A stretch of DNA of 64,000 bases, taken from contig NZ_CP033459.1 in the NCBI RefSeq assembly GCF_003265305.2, positions 1,550,001 through 1,614,000 on the forward strand, in the 5' to 3' direction. Shown piece by piece: positions 15,990 to 24,557 of this stretch. The DNA is from Pseudoprevotella muciniphila (GTDB taxonomy: Bacteria; Bacteroidota; Bacteroidia; Bacteroidales; Bacteroidaceae). Below the pieces are notes generated by a model, which was not told where the DNA came from, did no database searches, and was given only the letters and a program-made list of their open reading frames with translations. The position numbers and the translations under genes are program-made. Each line of letters starts with the position of its first letter. Positions within the stretch are counted from its first letter, which is position 1.

Positions 15990-17672
15990 ATGAAGAAATA
16001 TCTTTCTTTACTTTTTGCAGTAGCCCTCACATTGGGCTTTGCAGCCTGCTCGGACGTTCCGGCACCATACGGTATCAATGATATCGAAGATAATAATGGG
16101 GGTGAAGAAAATGAGTCATCTGTCAGGACCTTACCATTCACAGCCACGTTTGCCCAATCGCTCGAAGGATTTACAGCCATCGACAAGATAGGTAACTACC
16201 TTTGGAAAATCGACTACGGAAGCGCTGCTATAACAGCCTATGTAAATGGAGAGAACAACAGATCTGACTCTTGGCTCATATCGCCTCAACTCGATTTGAG
16301 AAACATTCAGCATGCTAAAATAGCATTCGAATTTATCTTGCGTTATGCCCTTAATAAAGAAGAACTGAAAACCAATTACAAACTGCTCATCAGCAAAACT
16401 TTTGAAAGCGGCACACCACAAGAGGATGACTGGACTGAACTGGAATGGAATGTGGTAGAAGGAAGTAACTGGAACGATTGGTATAACAGCGGAAACATCA
16501 ACGTACCAGAAGAATTCTGCGGACAGGAAAACGTACACGTAGCACTGAGGTATATCGCTAATTCCAAAGCTGCTACATGGGAAGTGAGAAACTTCTCCGT
16601 AACAGAGGGCGAAGGCGATTATTCTCCCAACCCTGTTGTACCGGCTGACAATGACCAAGTGCAACAACTCGACTACACAGAAACATTCGAAACATCGCTC
16701 GGTAATTACGTTAATGTGAACGCAAGTGGTGCAACAGGCTGGAAGAACGATTACAGCACAGCAGCCATCTCACTCTACGACAATAGTTCCAAGACCAACA
16801 AGGCAGGAGTGAACTACCTCGTGAGCCCACCTATTGCCCTTGGATCAGCCAATGCCGTACACATCAGTTACGACTATATCCTACGTTACAACCGTGGAGA
16901 TGAAAACCAGAAACTGCTCGTTATCGATAATAGCAACTACGATGCAGAAACAATTGAACAGAACAACTGGACTACCCTCGTTTCGAAGCACACAGAAGGC
17001 AGCAATTACACCGACTTCTCGAAGGCGGATGTCAACGTACCTTCAGAACTGATGGGCAAGACCATCCGCGTGGCATTGCGCCATAGTGCCACAGACACGG
17101 AATCTTCCACATGGGAAGTAAAGAACCTGACGGTGGCTGCCGGCACAGCAAGCGGAGGAACCACTCCTGACCCGGGTACAGACCCATCAGTAGGCGATGG
17201 TATAACAAATGCCGGTTACAACACTGACCTCGGTGTAGGACTCGTCTCTGAGCAACTCGGTCTGGCAAATGCCGCAGAAGTAACGAATATCACCCTTGTA
17301 GATGGTACCACCCTCGTCTTCGGCAAGAACGGAGGAACCAATTCACCCAAATACTACACCATAGACAAGAGTCTGCGCCTCTATGCTAATAACAAACTGA
17401 CCGTAACTTCCAGCCGTCCTATCAAGAGCATCGTCTTCCATTGTGTGGCAACGAGTTCAAGCGGTGTTTCGTATATGGGTAACGAGACATTGACAGCGAC
17501 AGACGCAGCAGGCTCAACAGTAAGTCCTGCAAAGGATGAAACCAACTATGTCGTAACATTCACACCTGCAGTTGGCACTATAACCAACACGCTCGACATC
17601 ACAAACAGCCACTCTTCAAACTCGGGCGGTAGCCAAATGCGCATTGTGAGCCTCGAAGTGATTTACAACTGA
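15990..17672 (+). CDS. Surface lipoprotein with two choice-of-anchor-J domains
   Basis: 560 residues, lipid-attachment Cys20 (Phe-Ala-Ala-Cys). Two homologous modules are evident, about 50-205 and 222-385. Each has Trp/Tyr-Leu-(Ile/Val)-Ser-Pro, then an Ile-Leu-Arg-Tyr strand, Glu-Gly-Ser-Asn-(Trp/Tyr), Val-Pro-(Glu/Ser)-Glu and a closing Thr-Trp-Glu-Val-(Arg/Lys)-Asn strand. This is the choice-of-anchor-J (jelly-roll, cleaved-adhesin-like) pattern. A Thr/Gly/Pro linker leads to a third beta-rich domain (about 405-560) ending in Leu-Glu-Val-Ile-Tyr-Asn. No catalytic residues are recognisable, so ligand or cell-surface binding is the likely role. It sits in the operon between the DUF5689 protein and the NUC1 nuclease. 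Confidence 0.78.
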   Translation: MKKYLSLLFAVALTLGFAACSDVPAPYGINDIEDNNGGEENESSVRTLPFTATFAQSLEGFTAIDKIGNYLWKIDYGSAAITAYVNGENNRSDSWLISPQLDLRNIQHAKIAFEFILRYALNKEELKTNYKLLISKTFESGTPQEDDWTELEWNVVEGSNWNDWYNSGNINVPEEFCGQENVHVALRYIANSKAATWEVRNFSVTEGEGDYSPNPVVPADNDQVQQLDYTETFETSLGNYVNVNASGATGWKNDYSTAAISLYDNSSKTNKAGVNYLVSPPIALGSANAVHISYDYILRYNRGDENQKLLVIDNSNYDAETIEQNNWTTLVSKHTEGSNYTDFSKADVNVPSELMGKTIRVALRHSATDTESSTWEVKNLTVAAGTASGGTTPDPGTDPSVGDGITNAGYNTDLGVGLVSEQLGLANAAEVTNITLVDGTTLVFGKNGGTNSPKYYTIDKSLRLYANNKLTVTSSRPIKSIVFHCVATSSSGVSYMGNETLTATDAAGSTVSPAKDETNYVVTFTPAVGTITNTLDITNSHSSNSGGSQMRIVSLEVIYN

Positions 17673-17688
17673 TAAGCAATAACTAAAC

Positions 17689-17731
17689 GGGGCAAGAGGT
17701 GCTACCTCTTGCAGCAAGCACCTCATGCCCC
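17689..17731 (+). other. Intra-operon stem-loop before the NUC1 gene
   Basis: GCAAGAGGT (17692-17700) pairs perfectly with ACCTCTTGC (17704-17712) around a 3-base loop. GGGGC at 17689 can alternatively pair with GCCCC at 17727. There is no T-run, so it is more likely an mRNA processing or stabilising element than a full terminator. Confidence 0.5.
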
Positions 17732-17750
17732 ATTTCATTGAATAATCGAA

Positions 17751-18620
17751 ATGAAAAAGATATTTTATTACCTGTTTTTCATACCAGCCATCTGCATGAC
17801 ATTCATGGCTTGCGGTGATGACGATGATAATATTATCCTCGGCGACGAATGGGCAGATTTTGTTGCGCAGTATCCCAACGACGGACCGCTCGAAATACCC
17901 GCTCTCAAAGAAGGTAATATCTTCATCAGTCATTCTACCAAACTGACAGATGGCAGTGATTTTGAGACTTACTGTCTGGAATACGACCCATCAATGAACC
18001 ATTCGCGCTGGGTGGCTTTCCGTTTCGACAACAGGACGAGCAGTGGCGATGCCGGTTATCACGGCGTATGGTACGACGACCCATCGTTACCGGAAACCAA
18101 CCAAGTGGGTAGCGGATACTTCATGGGTTATTCGCGAGGACACCTTTGTGCATCTGCCGACCGACAGTACAGCAAAGAGGCTAACATGCAAACGTTCTAC
18201 ATGACAAACATGTCGCCCATGCTCAGTTCATTCAACGAAGGCATCTGGGTGAAACTCGAAGGAAAAGTGAGAAGTTATCTCAACAACACCTCGTTCCTTG
18301 ACACGCTCTATGTGGTGAAAGGCGGTATCATCAACCCTGACCAAATCACGGAATACACATACAGTTCTAAAGGTTACGCCGTCGCCGTTCCACAGAAATT
18401 CTTTATGGCGCTCCTTAGGGTCAAGGGTGGTGTGTATAAGTCCATCGGATTCTTGCTTGAGCACCGCTACTATACTGACGACGAGTACGACCTGAAGAAT
18501 TATGCTGTCAGCATCGACCAACTCGAAGCAGAAACAGGCATCGACTTCTTCCACAACCTCAACGATGTCTTTGAAGGAGACACGGAGAAAAGTTTCACGC
18601 TTTCCGATTGGGGTCTGTAG
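17751..18620 (+). CDS. DNA/RNA non-specific endonuclease (NUC1 family) lipoprotein
   Basis: 289 residues, lipoprotein signal with Cys21 (Phe-Met-Ala-Cys) followed by Gly-Asp-Asp-Asp-Asp, suggesting display at the surface. The His-finger active site is present: Gly-Tyr-Ser-Arg-Gly-His-Leu (His131, the DRGH-type motif with Ser for Asp), then Ser-Ala-Asp-Arg. Thr-Asn-Met-Ser-Pro with Phe-Asn-Glu-Gly-Ile-Trp (Asn153 and Asn162) provides the metal-binding Asn and helix. Family members cut single- and double-stranded DNA and RNA without sequence preference. As last gene of the TonB-receptor operon (a terminator follows at 18647) it would fragment polymeric nucleic acid at the surface before uptake. 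Confidence 0.92.
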   Translation: MKKIFYYLFFIPAICMTFMACGDDDDNIILGDEWADFVAQYPNDGPLEIPALKEGNIFISHSTKLTDGSDFETYCLEYDPSMNHSRWVAFRFDNRTSSGDAGYHGVWYDDPSLPETNQVGSGYFMGYSRGHLCASADRQYSKEANMQTFYMTNMSPMLSSFNEGIWVKLEGKVRSYLNNTSFLDTLYVVKGGIINPDQITEYTYSSKGYAVAVPQKFFMALLRVKGGVYKSIGFLLEHRYYTDDEYDLKNYAVSIDQLEAETGIDFFHNLNDVFEGDTEKSFTLSDWGL

Positions 18621-18646
18621 CAACATAAGTTCCTGAAAAGTTTTTC

Positions 18647-18688
18647 CGGCGGCAAACATCCTATATTCGGAGAATTGCCGCCGTTTTA
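18647..18688 (+). terminator. Terminator of the TonB-receptor/nuclease operon
   Basis: CGGCGGCAA (18647-18655) pairs perfectly with TTGCCGCCG (18675-18683), followed by TTTTATAT. It starts 27 bases after the nuclease stop. Confidence 0.85.
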
Positions 18689-18708
18689 TATAAAACAAGA
18701 ATCATAGT

Positions 18709-19293
18709 ATGCAGAAGTTGCTATTTATCGCTGTGGCTTTGGTTATCATCACACTGACATCCTGCCGGAACAACTCCCCCTCGCCCGAAGAACGCGCAGA
18801 AGCCAAGCGGGCAGGAGCCATACAGATAACGGAAGATACTGCAAGCAAGAAAACTGACATAAGCGACACCGCGCAGACTGAAAGCAAACCAAGGACAATG
18901 GACATGCGCTCCGAAACAGCACTCAAATCGCGTATAGAAGCCATTTATCGGGAAGTACTGACCAACCAGAGCCGCAGTTATATGGTGCAAAAACCATCGG
19001 TTAACCATATATCGCCGGCACCGAAAAATGTGGAGTATTTCACGAGCCGCTTTGCACGGGAAGCAGAAAAACTCCCCTGCACCACCTGCGACGAGTATTC
19101 CGTATGGGAAGGCGAATTCCAAGGCTCCGGCACAGGCACGACGCGCCTTTCTGCCATCGACTCCACACGCATCAGCGGCGACAGCGCACTCGTCTTCATC
19201 ACACTCAACACCGCTCAGCAGTCAGTCACTCAAACACGCACCTTACGACTACTCTTCCAAAGAGAAAACTGGTTCGTCGACGGATTTAGATAA
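18709..19293 (+). CDS. Small lipoprotein, function unknown (DUF3828-like appearance)
   Basis: 194 residues with lipid-attachment Cys19 (Leu-Thr-Ser-Cys). A hydrophilic, Glu/Ala/Thr-rich linker covers about 23-70. The rest is a compact alpha+beta domain with a Thr-Ser-Arg-Phe-Ala-Arg-Glu helix, a Cys-Thr-Thr-Cys pair, and a closing Leu-Arg-Leu-Leu-Phe-Gln-Arg-Glu-Asn-Trp-Phe-Val-Asp-Gly segment. That last segment resembles NTF2/DUF3828-type folds, but the match is weak. It comes after the operon terminator, so a link to the nuclease locus is uncertain. Confidence 0.65.
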   Translation: MQKLLFIAVALVIITLTSCRNNSPSPEERAEAKRAGAIQITEDTASKKTDISDTAQTESKPRTMDMRSETALKSRIEAIYREVLTNQSRSYMVQKPSVNHISPAPKNVEYFTSRFAREAEKLPCTTCDEYSVWEGEFQGSGTGTTRLSAIDSTRISGDSALVFITLNTAQQSVTQTRTLRLLFQRENWFVDGFR

Positions 19294-19335
19294 CCTTGCA
19301 CAAATACGTCAAAAATTTCTACCCCCCCTATATAC

Positions 19336-19369
19336 TGCGCCACACCGCCTGAGAAGATAGTGTGGCGCA
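19336..19369 (+). terminator. Stem-loop between the small lipoprotein and queG
   Basis: TGCGCCACAC (19336-19345) pairs with GTGTGGCGCA (19360-19369), followed by ATTTGATT. It lies between convergent genes and could serve both directions. A run of seven C lies just upstream at 19322-19328. Confidence 0.65.
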
Positions 19370-19401
19370 ATTTGATTGACAGAACACCTCCATAGAACTC
19401 C

Positions 19402-20364
19402 CTAAAGTTCCTTTCTCTTCTTTGCGGCAAGGCGTATGTTTCGTGTGAGGCCTTCGTATTTGGCGCGTTTCACGGCACTCCCCTTGAATATCTTCCGATA
19501 TTGCTCAATGGTGAGGTTATTCCAGTCATCTTGCGTCATGCTGAGGAATTCCTCGGAGGGTTGGAGGTCGGTTTCTGTGTTTGGCAGCGCGAGGTTGTTC
19601 CACGGACAGGCTTCGCTGCATCGGTCGCAGCCATAAATGCAATCTTTGAGAAGATCGCCGATTTCATCGGACAATTCGCCCCGATATTCAATGGTAAGAT
19701 ACGACAGGCACCGGCGTGCGTCAAGTCCACCTTCAGTCAGCGCTTTGGTGGGACAGGCATCAAGGCAGGCTCTGCAATTTCCGCATCGTGACGCTATGGG
19801 AGAATCATATTGGTCCACTTCGCGCGTAGTGATGATTTCCCCAAGGAAGAAGTACGACCCCGCTGGCTGCAGTTTGTTGCCATGCTTTCTGGGTACGATG
19901 AGTTGGGTGTTGCGCCCTATCCATCCCAGTCCGCAACGCCAAGCCCAATAGCGTTCGTCCACGGGGGCTGTGTCGCAGAACGGTCTTGCGTCCTCATACT
20001 CCTTCAATCCAAGTTGTTGCATGAGTTCCCGCAATTTGCGCCGCATAACGTCGTGATAGTCCTTTCCGTAGGCGTAGCGTGCGAAATGGTAGCCTTCTTC
20101 TGCCATCTCCTCGCTCGGATAATAATTGAGTGCCAGACTGACTACAGTTTTTGCTTCCGGTACAAGCAACCGGGGGTCGAGCCGCATCTCTACATTGTTC
20201 TCGAGATATGCCATTTCTCCGTTTTTCCCCTCTTCAAGCCATTCCCTGACGCGTGCTTCCTGCCATGGCGCCACACGCTCTGCCGGAGCCATGCCGCAAG
20301 CCGTGAAACCTAAGCGCTCTGCAGCCTGTTTGATGATTTTTGCTGAAAGAGTGTTGCTTTCCAT
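19402..20364 (-). CDS. queG: Epoxyqueuosine reductase
   Basis: 320 residues from ATG 20364, chosen over an upstream in-frame start because Met-Glu-Ser begins the conserved first helix (Lys-Ile-Ile-Lys-Gln-Ala-Ala). It reduces epoxyqueuosine in tRNA to queuosine using cobalamin and two [4Fe-4S] clusters. Visible are the N-terminal Gly-Phe-Thr-Ala-Cys-Gly-Met-Ala segment and both ferredoxin-type motifs, Cys-Gly-Asn-Cys-Arg-Ala-Cys-x3-Cys-Pro and Cys-Ile-Tyr-Gly-Cys-Asp-Arg-Cys-x3-Cys-Pro-Trp-Asn. Because QueG needs B12, this gene and the cobalamin-regulated BtuG-like gene both reflect B12 use. A polysaccharide deacetylase gene lies 25 bases upstream. Confidence 0.95.
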   Translation of the reverse strand: MESNTLSAKIIKQAAERLGFTACGMAPAERVAPWQEARVREWLEEGKNGEMAYLENNVEMRLDPRLLVPEAKTVVSLALNYYPSEEMAEEGYHFARYAYGKDYHDVMRRKLRELMQQLGLKEYEDARPFCDTAPVDERYWAWRCGLGWIGRNTQLIVPRKHGNKLQPAGSYFFLGEIITTREVDQYDSPIASRCGNCRACLDACPTKALTEGGLDARRCLSYLTIEYRGELSDEIGDLLKDCIYGCDRCSEACPWNNLALPNTETDLQPSEEFLSMTQDDWNNLTIEQYRKIFKGSAVKRAKYEGLTRNIRLAAKKRKEL

Positions 20365-20389
20365 GTTAAAGAAGGGACAGAAAAATAGT

Positions 20390-21001
20390 TCAAGGAAAGA
20401 CCTTGAACTCATATCCCTGACTCTTGAGCCATTCTATTGCTCTTGGCAGGGCATAAATCAGTTTGTCTTGGCTTTTAAGGGAGTCGTGGAAGGTGATGAT
20501 GCTCCCGTTTCGTGTAAAACGTCGCACGTTGAGCAACACATCGCGACCATTGAGACGTGTGGAATAGTCGCGCGTAACGAGGTCCCACATCACAACCTTG
20601 TATTTGCGCGACACCCGTGCATACTGCGGTGTGGTCATCCAACCGTGTGGCGGACGGAACAGGTCGGTCTGAATCAGTTTGTTCGCTTCTTCCACGTCTG
20701 CCATATACGTCTTGTAGTTGCGACGCAGTCCTCCGATGTGATGGAATGTGTGGTTTCCGAGCCTGTGTCCTGCATTTTTCACCATTTCGAACACTTCCGG
20801 GTGCTTACGCACGTTGTCGCCCACCATGAAGAATGTGGCATGTATCTCATAGAAGTCGAGCACCTCAAGCACCCACGGAGTAACTTCGGGTATAGGTCCG
20901 TCGTCGAACGTCAGGTATATTGCGCGTTCGTGCTTATCCATACGCCAGAGGGCGTGCGGATAGAGCCATCTCAGGAATTTAGCGGGTTGCTCAATAAACA
21001 T
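20390..21001 (-). CDS. Polysaccharide deacetylase (NodB homology domain)
   Basis: 203 residues, essentially one NodB domain. The carbohydrate esterase family 4 motifs appear in order: Thr-Phe-Asp-Asp-Gly-Pro (motif 1, about 30-35), His-Thr-Phe-His-His (motif 2, metal-binding His pair), Arg-Pro-Pro-His-Gly (motif 3) and Thr-Phe-His-Asp-Ser (motif 5). There is no signal peptide, so the enzyme appears to be cytoplasmic or exported in another way. Substrates of the family include N-acetylglucosamine in peptidoglycan and other glycans; which one applies here is unknown. The gene is in line with queG (25-base gap). Confidence 0.9.
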   Translation of the reverse strand: MFIEQPAKFLRWLYPHALWRMDKHERAIYLTFDDGPIPEVTPWVLEVLDFYEIHATFFMVGDNVRKHPEVFEMVKNAGHRLGNHTFHHIGGLRRNYKTYMADVEEANKLIQTDLFRPPHGWMTTPQYARVSRKYKVVMWDLVTRDYSTRLNGRDVLLNVRRFTRNGSIITFHDSLKSQDKLIYALPRAIEWLKSQGYEFKVFP

Positions 21002-21065
21002 GACCTATAGGTATTGTTTTTTCTGCCCTTCTGGCTTAACGGAAACCTTCGTCGAAATAAAATGT

Positions 21066-21101
21066 CGCAGGCTCCGCACTGCAATGATGGCGGAGCCTGC
21101 G
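21066..21101 (-). terminator. Terminator after the DUF2723 gene
   Basis: A 12-bp stem CGCAGGCTCCGC/GCGGAGCCTGCG with a 12-base loop. On the minus strand it is followed by ACATTTTATTTC. It starts 16 bases after the stop. Confidence 0.8.
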
Positions 21102-21116
21102 TTTTATCAAGGGTTG

Positions 21117-24100
21117 TTACAGACCAAGTTGCAGACCACCGGATCCACCCAGTATGCCACCGGCAGCACCACCGTTCTGCTGTTGCATTTGCTGTTGCAT
21201 CTGCATTTGTTGCTGCATCATCATTTGGCTATTGATGAAACCACCAATACCTGTAGAAGAGATGGCTTCGAATTCTTTTTCCGCACTGTCTGCTCCCGGT
21301 ATTTTGTATTCCTTCATTTGTGACATCATTTGGTAGAGTACTTGAATACTTCGTTCTGCTTCGTCTGCGTTCGATTCGTAAGAATCCTCTCCTAAGGAGT
21401 TAATCCACTTCAGATTGTCGATGGCTTGCTTTTTCACACCTTTGAAGATGGCTTCAGCCTCCTTCTTGTTTCCTGCTTTCACCCATAGTTCAGCCAAAGC
21501 ATAGTCGCTGGCATCGACTGGTATGGTAGTGAACGGAAGTTCTTTCTTGCACTTTTCGAGGGCCTTGCGCGCCATGTCGAGGTGCTTCTTGGAATTGGCC
21601 TCATCGCCGTTCGCCTTCTCCTGCTCGCTGAGTGCTACCAGATTACCCACCAACTGACTGAACATGTGGCGGTGTGTGCGACACATGCGCATGTTAGTCT
21701 CGTCGAGGTAGATGCCCGGTGTGTTGACTGCGCCATACTTGAAGCGCGTCATCATGTTGTTGTACATCTTTTCAACATCCACACTTCTTTTCTGCTTGAA
21801 CGGTGTGATGCGATAAGCAAGGCCTTCGAGCACGAGATAGTCGTCCAGACGTGCGTAATTCTCCTGTCCGAGTGTTACGGACATGAAGAGCGGCCGCTTC
21901 CAGTCGCTGCTGGCAAGCATTTCGTAAATCATCATCTCGCTCTTCGTAATCATACTCTTTCCAGCCCATGAGATGGTGATGTAATCGGGTATGCTGTCGG
22001 GGCCGTTGGGCAGTGTCATACCGCTCTTGATGACATTCTGCTTGTTCACGCTGACAATGACAGAGTCGGTAGGTATGGGTTTCTGCTTGCGGGCATAGTT
22101 GTCAATGATGTATTTCAGTTCGTATGGGTTTACACTTGGGTCTTTCGCCTTGATTTCGTCCAGTTCCGACTTATTGGGCTGAATATAGAACACATCGTAA
22201 CCTGTGTTATCCACATACTGCACGCGGTCCCACGTGATGGGCAGCGCCTTCGAGTCGTATGCCGGACGTACCATCTGGTCGGTGTACCAGTCGGTCTGCA
22301 GGTAACTCAGGTTGCACACACGCGCATCAGTGCGCAAGCCTTCCACCTCCTGATTGTACCAAAGCGGGAAGGTGTCGTTGTCGCCATTGGTGAAGATAAC
22401 CGGACAATCGTTGTCAGGGAGTGTATTCAGATAGTTGGCACCGAAGTCGCGGCAGGCATAGCGTCCGCTGCGATCGTGGTCGTCCCACGTCTGCGATACC
22501 ATCTGCAAGGGGATGAGCAGACCTATCACGCTGGCGATGCAGGCTGTAATCGTCTTGTTCTTGATCAGTCTGTCTGCCCACGTTGCGATGGCAGCCACAC
22601 CAAGTCCTATCCAGATGGCGAAGGCATAGAACGATCCTGCGTATGCATAGTCACGCTCACGCGGTTGCGACGGTGTCTGGTTCAGGTAGAGCACAATCGC
22701 CAGACCTGTCATAAAGAATAGGAAGAACACCACCCAGAACTGCTGTATGCCGCGCTTGCCGTTGAACGCCTGCCAGAACAGTCCGAGCAAACCGAGAATG
22801 AGCGGCAGACAATAGAACACGTTATGTCCCTTGTTGTTCTTCAAGTCGTCGGGCAACAGGCTCTGGTCGCCGTACATCATGTTGTCGATGAACGAGATAC
22901 CTGTTATCCAGTTGCCGTGATTCTTCTCGCCGAAGCCCTGTATGTCGTTCTGTCGTCCGGCGAAGTTCCACATGAAGTAGCGCCAATACATGTAGTTCAC
23001 CTGATAAATCATGAAGAACTTCAGGTTGGACCATTGCGTAGGCATTTCTATGGTTTCACTACCTATAATGTTCCCATTGTCATCGCGATAGTCCACATTG
23101 GCTGTGCGCATACCAACATCACCACCGAGCCAGGAATTGTAGGAAGCAGCATGTGCTGATGAGTACATTCGCGGGAAGAGCATCTTTGCGCCTGACGGAT
23201 AGCGATAGTTGCCGGAAATTTCCACTTCATCGTACTTATCCGGTTCGTTGGCATCCTCTTTTTCGTGTTTCTGTATGTGGTCTTTCTTGTTCACGCCTTC
23301 AGGACGGGAAGTATAGGCTTCGCCGAAGAAGAGCGGACGTGTGCCGTACTGCTCACGACCAAGGTATTCGCCAAGGGTGAACACGTCTTCGGGCGAGTTC
23401 TGGTCCATCGGGGTGTTTGCCGCACTGCGAATAACGATGACGGCATACGTGGAATAGCCAATCATCAGCATGAGCATACTAAGCAATGAGGTGTTGAGCA
23501 CGCGCTTGCGGACGAGGTACCCCCCACCACGCTTGAGGAAAAGCAACCATCCCAAAACTGCGAGTACTATAAGACCAAGCAGAATAGATCCGAATCCTTC
23601 GCCATAGAAAGGAATACCGAGCATGGCTACCGTAAGCAGGAAGAGCACATTGATAAGCGTGCGGTTTTTCTGTGTGGTCGCCCAAATGGCAGCGAGGACG
23701 ATGGCTACAAGCACAATCATATAGATAATCATACCCGAGTTGAAACCCATGCCAATGGTGTTGACGAAGAAGAGTTCAAACCAGCCGCCGACCTTCACGA
23801 TGCCAGGCACCACACCATAGAGCACCGCGCCAATGAGCACTGCGCTGACGAGTACGGCAAGGAGCGAACCTTTTGCATTGACGTTCTTACTCTTCTTGAA
23901 GTAGTAAACCAACGTAATGGCTGGCAGGCAGAGCAAGTTGAGCAAGTGGACACCGATGCTCAGACCTGTGAGGTAGAAAATCAGTACGAGCCACTTGTCC
24001 GACCCGGGGTTGTCTGCATTGTCCTCCCACTTGAGTATGAGCCAGAACACAAGTGCGGTAAACATGGATGAATAGGCATAAACCTCACCTTCAACTGCCG

Positions 24101-24518
24101 AGAACCAGAACGTGTCGCTCCAGGTGTACGCCAGTGCTCCTGCCACACCGCTGCCCATGATGACAATGGTCTGCCAAGTGGCACCCACTATGCCGTCTGT
24201 GCAAATCAGTTTGCGTGCCAAGTGGGTGATGCTCCAGAAGAGGAACAGGATACACAAAGCCGAGAGCAACGCTGACATGATGTTGACCATCAATGCCACT
24301 TCAGAAGGGTCGCTGCTGAAGAGCGAGAAGAAATTACCCGTCAGCATGAAGAAAGGTGCACCGGGCGGGTGCCCTACTTCCATTTTATAGGCTGTAGTGA
24401 TAAACTCCGGGCAGTCCCAGAAACTTGCTGACGGCTCCACGGTGGAGCAGTAAGTAAAGGCTGCAATGGCAAAGACTATCCATCCCAGCACATTGTTTAC
24501 CAATTTGTATTGTTTCAT
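21117..24518 (-). CDS. DUF2723 multi-pass membrane protein (GT-C-like)
   Basis: 1133 residues. The N-terminal half (about 10-580) has roughly a dozen hydrophobic segments. Near the N terminus an acidic Trp-Asp-Cys-Pro-Glu-Phe-Ile segment follows the first membrane helix, as in DUF2723 proteins, which are related to GT-C/protein O-mannosyltransferases and common in Bacteroidota. The soluble C-terminal half includes a helical repeat-like region (about 980-1090). It ends in a Met/Gln run (about 1097-1117) followed by a Gly-rich tail. The enzyme is likely to use a lipid-linked sugar on the outer side of the cytoplasmic membrane; substrate unknown. Confidence 0.88.
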   Translation of the reverse strand: MKQYKLVNNVLGWIVFAIAAFTYCSTVEPSASFWDCPEFITTAYKMEVGHPPGAPFFMLTGNFFSLFSSDPSEVALMVNIMSALLSALCILFLFWSITHLARKLICTDGIVGATWQTIVIMGSGVAGALAYTWSDTFWFSAVEGEVYAYSSMFTALVFWLILKWEDNADNPGSDKWLVLIFYLTGLSIGVHLLNLLCLPAITLVYYFKKSKNVNAKGSLLAVLVSAVLIGAVLYGVVPGIVKVGGWFELFFVNTIGMGFNSGMIIYMIVLVAIVLAAIWATTQKNRTLINVLFLLTVAMLGIPFYGEGFGSILLGLIVLAVLGWLLFLKRGGGYLVRKRVLNTSLLSMLMLMIGYSTYAVIVIRSAANTPMDQNSPEDVFTLGEYLGREQYGTRPLFFGEAYTSRPEGVNKKDHIQKHEKEDANEPDKYDEVEISGNYRYPSGAKMLFPRMYSSAHAASYNSWLGGDVGMRTANVDYRDDNGNIIGSETIEMPTQWSNLKFFMIYQVNYMYWRYFMWNFAGRQNDIQGFGEKNHGNWITGISFIDNMMYGDQSLLPDDLKNNKGHNVFYCLPLILGLLGLFWQAFNGKRGIQQFWVVFFLFFMTGLAIVLYLNQTPSQPRERDYAYAGSFYAFAIWIGLGVAAIATWADRLIKNKTITACIASVIGLLIPLQMVSQTWDDHDRSGRYACRDFGANYLNTLPDNDCPVIFTNGDNDTFPLWYNQEVEGLRTDARVCNLSYLQTDWYTDQMVRPAYDSKALPITWDRVQYVDNTGYDVFYIQPNKSELDEIKAKDPSVNPYELKYIIDNYARKQKPIPTDSVIVSVNKQNVIKSGMTLPNGPDSIPDYITISWAGKSMITKSEMMIYEMLASSDWKRPLFMSVTLGQENYARLDDYLVLEGLAYRITPFKQKRSVDVEKMYNNMMTRFKYGAVNTPGIYLDETNMRMCRTHRHMFSQLVGNLVALSEQEKANGDEANSKKHLDMARKALEKCKKELPFTTIPVDASDYALAELWVKAGNKKEAEAIFKGVKKQAIDNLKWINSLGEDSYESNADEAERSIQVLYQMMSQMKEYKIPGADSAEKEFEAISSTGIGGFINSQMMMQQQMQMQQQMQQQNGGAAGGILGGSGGLQLGL

Positions 24519-24549
24519 CGAATTTTGGATATAATGATTTTTTGCGGCG

Positions 24550-24557
24550 CAAAGTTA
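24550..24557 (-). promoter_or_regulatory. Promoter -7 box of the DUF2723 gene
   Basis: TAACTTTG on the minus strand, 31 bases before ATG 24518. It overlaps the stop end of the upstream gene at 24555. Confidence 0.45.

Noticed and set aside
10861-18620. TonB locus as a classic SusC/SusD polysaccharide utilisation locus
   Set aside because: The receptor lacks the SusC N-terminal domain, no SusD-type protein is present and there are no glycoside hydrolases.
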